Shown: piece by piece, positions 58,851 to 64,000 of the stretch | How the letters are laid out: the number at the start of each line of letters is the position of its first letter | Numbering within the stretch: position 1 is the stretch's first letter | Source of the DNA: Larix kaempferi | Lineage: Eukaryota; Streptophyta; Pinopsida; Pinales; Pinaceae | Assembly: GCA_027924585.1 (NCBI GenBank) | Contig: BSBM01000232.1 | Location: 28,373,501-28,437,500, forward strand | DNA length: 64,000 nucleotides | Direction of reading: 5' to 3' | Notes under the pieces: model-generated | What the model saw: only the letters and a program-made list of their open reading frames with translations | What the model was told of the DNA's origin: nothing | Databases searched by the model: none | Position numbers and translations under genes: made by a program

Positions 58851-60085
58851 CGTCGAAACTAGCCCGATAGAGTCACAAGGGTATTATTTCTCAAATTCAT
58901 TTAAGTGGGTTGAGTGGAGTATTTCAGTCTTTTTAGGACCTGAACTAGCCAGTTGGTCGAGCCTGCTTGCACATCATCGATATCTCGGTCCAAAATTTAT
59001 GTGATTTTAAACAGAGGAGCATGAGCGCCTTTGAACTAGGAAGAGGTAAAATGAGCTAGGTTGAGGGAAATAAATGTTGTATTTTTTCACACAATCTAAC
59101 GGAAAATGGCTGTGGGATTGGGCGAGATAACTCCCTCCAAACAATAGCCAGCACAGATCTACAAGATGGGGTTGAGGGAGGGAATTTTTTTTTAAAACAA
59201 GTAATAATATTCACTTTATATAGAGTATAAATTATTGCTACGTGGAAGCTTCTCGTAAATTGAGATCATATTGGTAGCCTCCCCTATTAATTTGTATGAT
59301 GTTGCAAGGATTTTGAAATGTGACAAGGTTTTTCTCTATGCTCCGAACATGGAAGCAATTAAGTAATTAATGTTGTTGTTAAATGCAGGGTAAGCATCCC
59401 TATAATGCCATAAAGGAAAGAGTTCATCATTTAAAGCATTAACATACCGGATGTTCATCCATCGTCCAAGTGGCTTGCGTATGCATCTAGAGTTTAATAT
59501 GAATCATTCATGTCATGTCCTAGGGGTGCCCCTCTCCTACGGTCTAATAGTTATATTTGTGTGGATGATGTATGGGAATCTTATGGTGAAAAATGGGATG
59601 GTGATGGTGGCAACATGGGTAGGAAGAGCACGGTGGTGATGTTCCTGGTGGCATGGTGATGGCGACAATGACCATGGGGATAATGATAATGGGCATGAAG
59701 ATCGTGATGGTGCTAGTGAACATGAAAATGGGCATGAGGATGTAGATATTATGGTTTACTTAGATGGGAGAAAAAAACAAAGAAAACAAATCCATGACGA
59801 AACATGTGCAATTTATCAAGTTGTACCAAGTCTATGCAATTTATCAATCTATGAAGCTATCAATGTATGGCTGCAATAGTCAAAATGTTAATGTCAATAC
59901 TCAATGAGACCACGAAAAAAATCATAGCATACATGTACACCACATACCTATAACAAAGTACTTGATAAAACATGCAAACCACATACCGGATTACCTACCT
60001 ATGGTCATTCAACTAGACCATCAGGATCACCTCGAATACCAATGGTTTCCTTTAACCTCCCGTGCTCGAAATAAGGCAATAAGTA
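58851..60085. other. Non-coding stretch with GATGG-type low-complexity segment
   Basis: No gene is recognised. 59570-59760 is rich in GATGGTGATGG and ATGGGCATGA words. One plus-strand frame there (about 59645-59879) reads Asp/Gly/His/Asn-rich (HGDGDNDHGDNDNGHEDRDG), which is probably a by-product of the simple sequence. There is a T9 run near 59187. Confidence 0.5.
59570..59755. repeat. GATGGTG/ATGGGCATGA low-complexity segment
   Basis: Purine-rich, imperfect repeats of GATGGTGATGG and ATGGGCATGA. Period is irregular. Confidence 0.7.
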
Positions 60086-60394
60086 TCATGCCTTTGATGA
60101 GTTCTTCCTTGGCATTGTTTGCAGCTGGAGGTTTGTGCCAATAACTAAGTTTGTATAATGGTATAAAATCTCACCTGGTCTATAATCTTCATATGTATAC
60201 CCTTTTCTATTTGCTGAGTGGGAAACCTGGTTCAAATATTCTCCCTTTATAACCATCGACCCAATTGGAAAATCAACTCCCTCAGGGTCCCGCAATGGGA
60301 CATTTAGGGTTTGCTTCCCCTCTAAGCAACGTGCCAGCCAATATTCAGTGCGCCATGCATTGCGTATCAAGTCAACCAATGCGTATATGTGCCC

Positions 60395-60520
60395 TGGAGA
60401 AAATATAGCTCCAATGTTTTAGTCAATTAATTAGACACAACTAGTTGTCAAAAATATAAAAAAATATACAAAGCTAATTAGACACAACTAGTTGTAAAAA
60501 ATATAAAAATATTAATCGAA
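60395..60520 (-). other. Intron of the transposase-like gene with 47-bp-spaced palindromic repeat
   Basis: The minus-strand donor CAACCAG|GTTCGA and acceptor TTCTCCAG|GGCAC frame a short AT-rich intron. Splicing joins QP to GHIYALVD in frame. It contains AATTAGACACAACTAGTTGT twice (60429-60448 and 60476-60495), each with the palindrome ACAACTAGTTGT. Confidence 0.5.
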
Positions 60521-61529
60521 CCTGGTTGTACGAGATCTGATATGTGGTCATAGTCTGGTGAAATACTTGATTGGTCCTCCTCCAACTGGGATAATTCTGT
60601 ATCTATATGTTGACCAATGGGGAGTGATACACGGTCCCAACTATCAACCCAATCCATGGATTCACATTCGTCCCATTCACCACTACTGCATGGAGAACAA
60701 AAACATGACGGTTTCCTTGTCCACATTTCAAGTATAGCATTGTCCAATGTTCTAACTGAATGAAATGCACAAGTTCCTTGGATGGTCTTGCACTCATATA
60801 AATGTGAATGATCTACATCCACCACCTCCCAAAAATATCTAACCACATGTACTTTCCTGGTTGAGTGATCTTCCTGCCTTCTTGATCCCTCCCCCATGAC
60901 TGAAGCACACCATTCAACGATGGTTTTTGCATTTCAGATGATAGGTCCATCTGTGAACTTCATTTCTTGCCTGCGTAATGTAGTCTTTATGCACACACCT
61001 ACTCCATCATGTTCACCTTTTCCATGTCCGGTCTCAAAATAGTTCCAAATATGTGGCACCTTGTGCCTTTTGTGGAGCATACGCAACCATTGGAAGATAT
61101 GGGCATTTTTGAATTTCCTTGCACAACCGTAAGACCAAATCCAATGTTGTTCCATCTGTATACTGTTATCCTTCAAGTGATTGTAGAAAATTTGAAAGCT
61201 GTGTTGTACAAAAGTCAAGTCGTGACACCTGTCATCACTTATGTAGAAGTGATACTCCTTCAATATAACCATGTTGTCTTCAGTACTATCTGCCCCATGT
61301 CTATAGGTGATATGGACCATTAGGATGACTTGGTCTGAGTGACAGTTTTGACTCTGAATCTCATTTTTCAGTTGAAGAGTGTAGTTTTCCGCAAAATCGA
61401 CCACTGACAGGATAGTCCCGATAGGAAATGTGTCCCTGCACGTTCTAAATTGTTCATCTTTCCAATGAGCCACATGCACATGCTTTACATATTGTTGTGT
61501 CTTTTCAAAGAGTTCCTCCATGAAGTCGC

Positions 61530-61636
61530 AAACCCGTACCTGGTATATCAACAATAAATACATTATATCAATAGATTGTTACATATGAAATTGCAAGCTG
61601 AAGAAAAAGTAGTATTCAATAGCTCATTACCAACCT
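61530..61636 (-). other. Intron in the core of the transposase-like gene
   Basis: On the minus strand CTTCTCAG|GTTGGT is followed after ~105 bp by ATATACCAG|GTACGGG. Removal joins KIQLVTSQ to VRVCDFMEELFE in phase 0. The donor is weaker than consensus. Confidence 0.5.
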
Positions 61637-63249
61637 GAGAAGTGACCAATTGTATTTTTTTTCTTCCGTTCCCTCCATCAATATCATACGTGACATATTT
61701 GAATGACTGCAAGTTCACCTCCTGCCTCCCAAGTTCATGCTCATCGGTCACATGTATGCATTTTTTCAATAATGTGAATCCACCACACCCTGGGCATGTC
61801 CCATCTATGCAAGTTTTTTGATAAAATGTGCAATCGTTTGGCCTGCTATACAAAATGCTATGAATAAAGTCTCTAGATGACATCGGTGGTAATGTAGCTG
61901 AGCATTCATGCATAAGAGTGTTATGCAATACACGAAAAACATATGTATATGTGTCATAATAGTAACCATACTCAATGTGGTATCGACAACAATATGTGTT
62001 ATGAATTGTGTTTATTTTAACATACCATGGTTTGCATTTTTCAAAGGATCTTTGGCCCAAGTCAAGTTCATATGTTCATTCCTAAATCTCTCATATAATT
62101 CTGTTTGTGTCATATCAAGAAAATGTTTAATGTGTGGCTCACGATCCTTTGAACCCCTTCTCAATTTTAATACATCTTTTTGGTTGGAAGAGGGTCTAGT
62201 GTTGTCATGCCAAAATGCTTGCACTAATCCCTTTACCGCATCAATGAGCTTCATATCAAAGCATGGAAACCTGCCAATGAAGGCCCAAACATCTGTTTCA
62301 CCGGTTTCAAGTTGTTCCCTTCTAACACAATACCTACGAAGTGTCTTCACATTCAAATTAATAATTTTGGATGTAGGTTTGAGAAAACGAAGTGCGCTAG
62401 TGTTTTTGCTCACAACTGATTGAGACAACACACGACGAGCCGCATTGCGATCCTTTGAGCGAGATTTCTTTCCAATTGTACTAAATGTATCTACTAAAAT
62501 TTTAACAATATGAGAACTTGGTTCTAACGTTTTGGTCATCTTTATCTTTAACGTTCTTCTAACAACAACCATAGACCTAGATTTTAACAATGATAAAAAT
62601 AATTTGCACTTGTCACCATCACATTTAGAATAAAAAAAGTTATCAAGTATTTGTCGAGTTTGAGAAGCAATAGCACATTTAGACAATGTACCTTCAAGTG
62701 AACTAATGAGAGTTTCATCAACCTGTATACGTTTCAGAGTTCTTCGGCGTGCAGTTGCTAATGGAGGTAAGGGTGTTGGAACTAGAGCATGTACAACATC
62801 ACTAGGACGCTCCGACGTTTCAATAGGATCCTCTTGTCTTTCATTCTCTTGGACGATCTCCATAACATTTGCTTCTTCCATTGTAAATATTCCACTCAAT
62901 GCCTCTCTAACTTCATCGCTTGTATAACCACTTCCCAACAAGTCATTCACTACCATATTTTGAGGTTGACTTGATGTCGGAATTGAAATGTTGGGTGCTT
63001 GTTCATCAAATGTTGTTGAAATTTAGGGCCCCTCTAGTGAATTTCTTTGTGTTTCTTGAGGTGGATGGGTAGGAACGACTGTGGCATCATCTATGGTTGG
63101 AATTGGATGAGTTTCCATGAAATGCCTTCAATTCCACATGCCCAATCTTTTCTTTTCTCTAACTTCTTCCATGGTTTCTTGAGGCTTCTCTTTCCTTTCC
63201 GATTTCCTTTTTCGATTGTGTGAATTCCCCATGACCACAATGAGCAATA

Positions 63250-63740
63250 CTAAGAAAATAGATTCTAGAGGTGTGCTCAACTATTCAAATATCCAAATTC
63301 TTTCTCAATTGTGAATATAGGTTCTTCAAGATTGCTCAATTGTCAATATAGATACTACCTTAATTGTGAATATAGATTGATCAATCTAGCTCAAATTTGA
63401 AAGTAAAATTTCTACCTCACTTGTGAATATAGAAAATTCTTCATTTGTGAATATAGATTCTTCAAGCTTGCTCAATAGTGAATGTAGATTCTTCTTCAAT
63501 TGTGTTCATATAGATTCATCAAGCTTGCTTGAGATTGTGAATGTAGAATCCTCTTGAAGCTTGAAATTGTAAGTGTAGTTCTCCTCTTTGAGCTTGAAAT
63601 TGTGAATGTAGAATCCTCTTGAAGCTTTCTAACTATGAATGTGGAATCCTCAATTCCAAATGCTACCTGTAGAATCCTCTTCAAGCTTTTTGATTGTGAA
63701 CATAGAGTGTCTTGAGCTTCCTCAATTTCCTTGAACAGTG
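63250..63740. repeat. Degenerate 30-60-bp repeats upstream of the transposase-like gene
   Basis: Words of the type ATTGTGAATATAGATTCTTC followed by AAGCTTGCTCAA recur about a dozen times from 63308 to 63720, with variants GAATGTAGAATCCTCTTGAA. They begin right before the gene's start codon (on its 5' side), where transposon subterminal repeats or a promoter would lie. Confidence 0.75.
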
Positions 63741-64000
63741 ATTGTGAAGTATCCTGCTGTATGGGAGATGGGAAGAGAGGAAGAGAAAATGCGGGATTTC
63801 GGGTATAAACACATTTTGGAGAATCTTTGCACAGACAAAATGCGCGCGCGTTATGTACAGAAAAAACAGACTCTCGTTTCGGGAATATTAAAAATAATCG
63901 TAGGCATTTAATATGTTTGGTGCACGGCTAAATAACGCCTACTTGCACAAAACAAGAGAGCGTTTCTTCATGCAAAAACGCGCTAGCATGATTGTAATCA
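63741..64000. other. Sequence upstream of the repeat block, nothing recognised
   Basis: It contains GCGCGCGCG near 63842 and several CGC-containing words, unusual against the AT-rich surroundings. No terminal inverted repeat could be paired with sequence inside the window. Confidence 0.4.

Larger units (their letters stand above)
60086..63232 (-). pseudogene. DDE-transposase-like gene with introns, degraded
   Basis: The ATG at 63232 starts a basic N-terminus (NRKRKSERKEK) and, after stops at 63128-63130 and 63023-63025, joins a 314-codon open stretch (62956-62012). A frame change near 62012-62060 leads to a Cys/His-rich part (CCRYHIEYGYYYD; CIDGTCPGCGG). A ~105-bp intron (about 61530-61636) precedes the core 61529-60934. 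The core reads LSVVDFAENYTLQLKNEIQS, FYISDDRCHD, HWIWSYGCARKFKN and FETGHGKGEHDGVG. From memory, related plant and animal proteins share DFAENY, SDGC and SGHGKG-DG blocks and look like DDE transposases; here SDGC is SYGC. After a TGA (about 60931) come CFCSPCSSGEWDEC and, past a second intron, QPGHIYALVDLIRNAW to 60086. The family name is unknown to me. Confidence 0.6.

Noticed and set aside
59645-59879. Acidic Asp/Gly/His-rich frame as a gene
   Set aside because: The frame opens only inside a GATGG/ATGGGCATGA simple-sequence stretch, and the other frames there are Met-rich or open as well.
1-64000. tRNA, rRNA, CRISPR arrays, bacterial operons or phage genes
   Set aside because: I saw none. 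Ribosome-binding sites and operon spacing are absent, and introns, LTR elements and L1-type LINE sequence point to a plant nuclear genome.

Overview
This window looks like intergenic DNA of a large plant nuclear genome. It is built mostly from nested, decayed transposable elements: plant-type Ty3/gypsy and Ty1/copia LTR retrotransposons, an L1-type LINE, a non-autonomous large LTR element, a ~358-bp tandem repeat, and two intron-containing loci that may belong to DNA transposons. The density of old nested elements and the long AT-rich spacers would suit a gymnosperm such as a conifer, but nothing in the sequence proves the taxon. I see no tRNA, rRNA, CRISPR array or intact host gene.

Layout. 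1-5159: 3' part of a plus-strand LTR retrotransposon (hairpin-bearing minisatellites, polypurine tract, 1380-bp LTR with TGTCACGT/ACGTGACA ends). 5160-7034 and 16838-~20580: one plus-strand LINE, split by a complete but broken minus-strand Ty3/gypsy element at 7035-16837 (881-bp LTRs, target duplication ACAAT). ~20580-35653: two tandem-duplication products of the region gypsy-LINE-spacer-copia LTR. This yields a second, truncated gypsy (22265-26762) and two more LINE segments (26763-~30175 and 30687-~33665). Both duplication junctions show 3-bp microhomology. 34646-41146: a Ty1/copia element with gag, protease, integrase, RT and RNase H remnants, truncated in both LTRs. 42181-45714: an unrecognised multi-exon gene-like locus with a duplicated exon, on the plus strand. 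47255-55382: a LARD-like element with 2.4-kb LTRs, a 3.26-kb interior without pol, and target duplication GTCAT. 55613-58850: ~358-bp monomers in two diverged subfamilies. 60086-63232: a minus-strand, intron-containing, DDE-transposase-like pseudogene preceded by degenerate ~30-60-bp repeats (63250-63740).

How it fits together. Each autonomous element once carried its own replication proteins, but every coding unit here has stops, frameshifts or altered catalytic residues. The gypsy protease has Tyr where Asp is expected in both copies, the LINE RT has FVDH, the copia RT has YVDN, and the transposase-like protein has SYGC where I expect SDGC. The window is therefore best read as a record of insertion, tandem duplication and decay. 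The loci most worth follow-up are the 60-63 kb transposase-like gene, the 42-46 kb multi-exon locus, the LARD and the ~358-bp repeat.

Splice sites, domain names and element lineages come from reading by eye. No alignment or database search was run.
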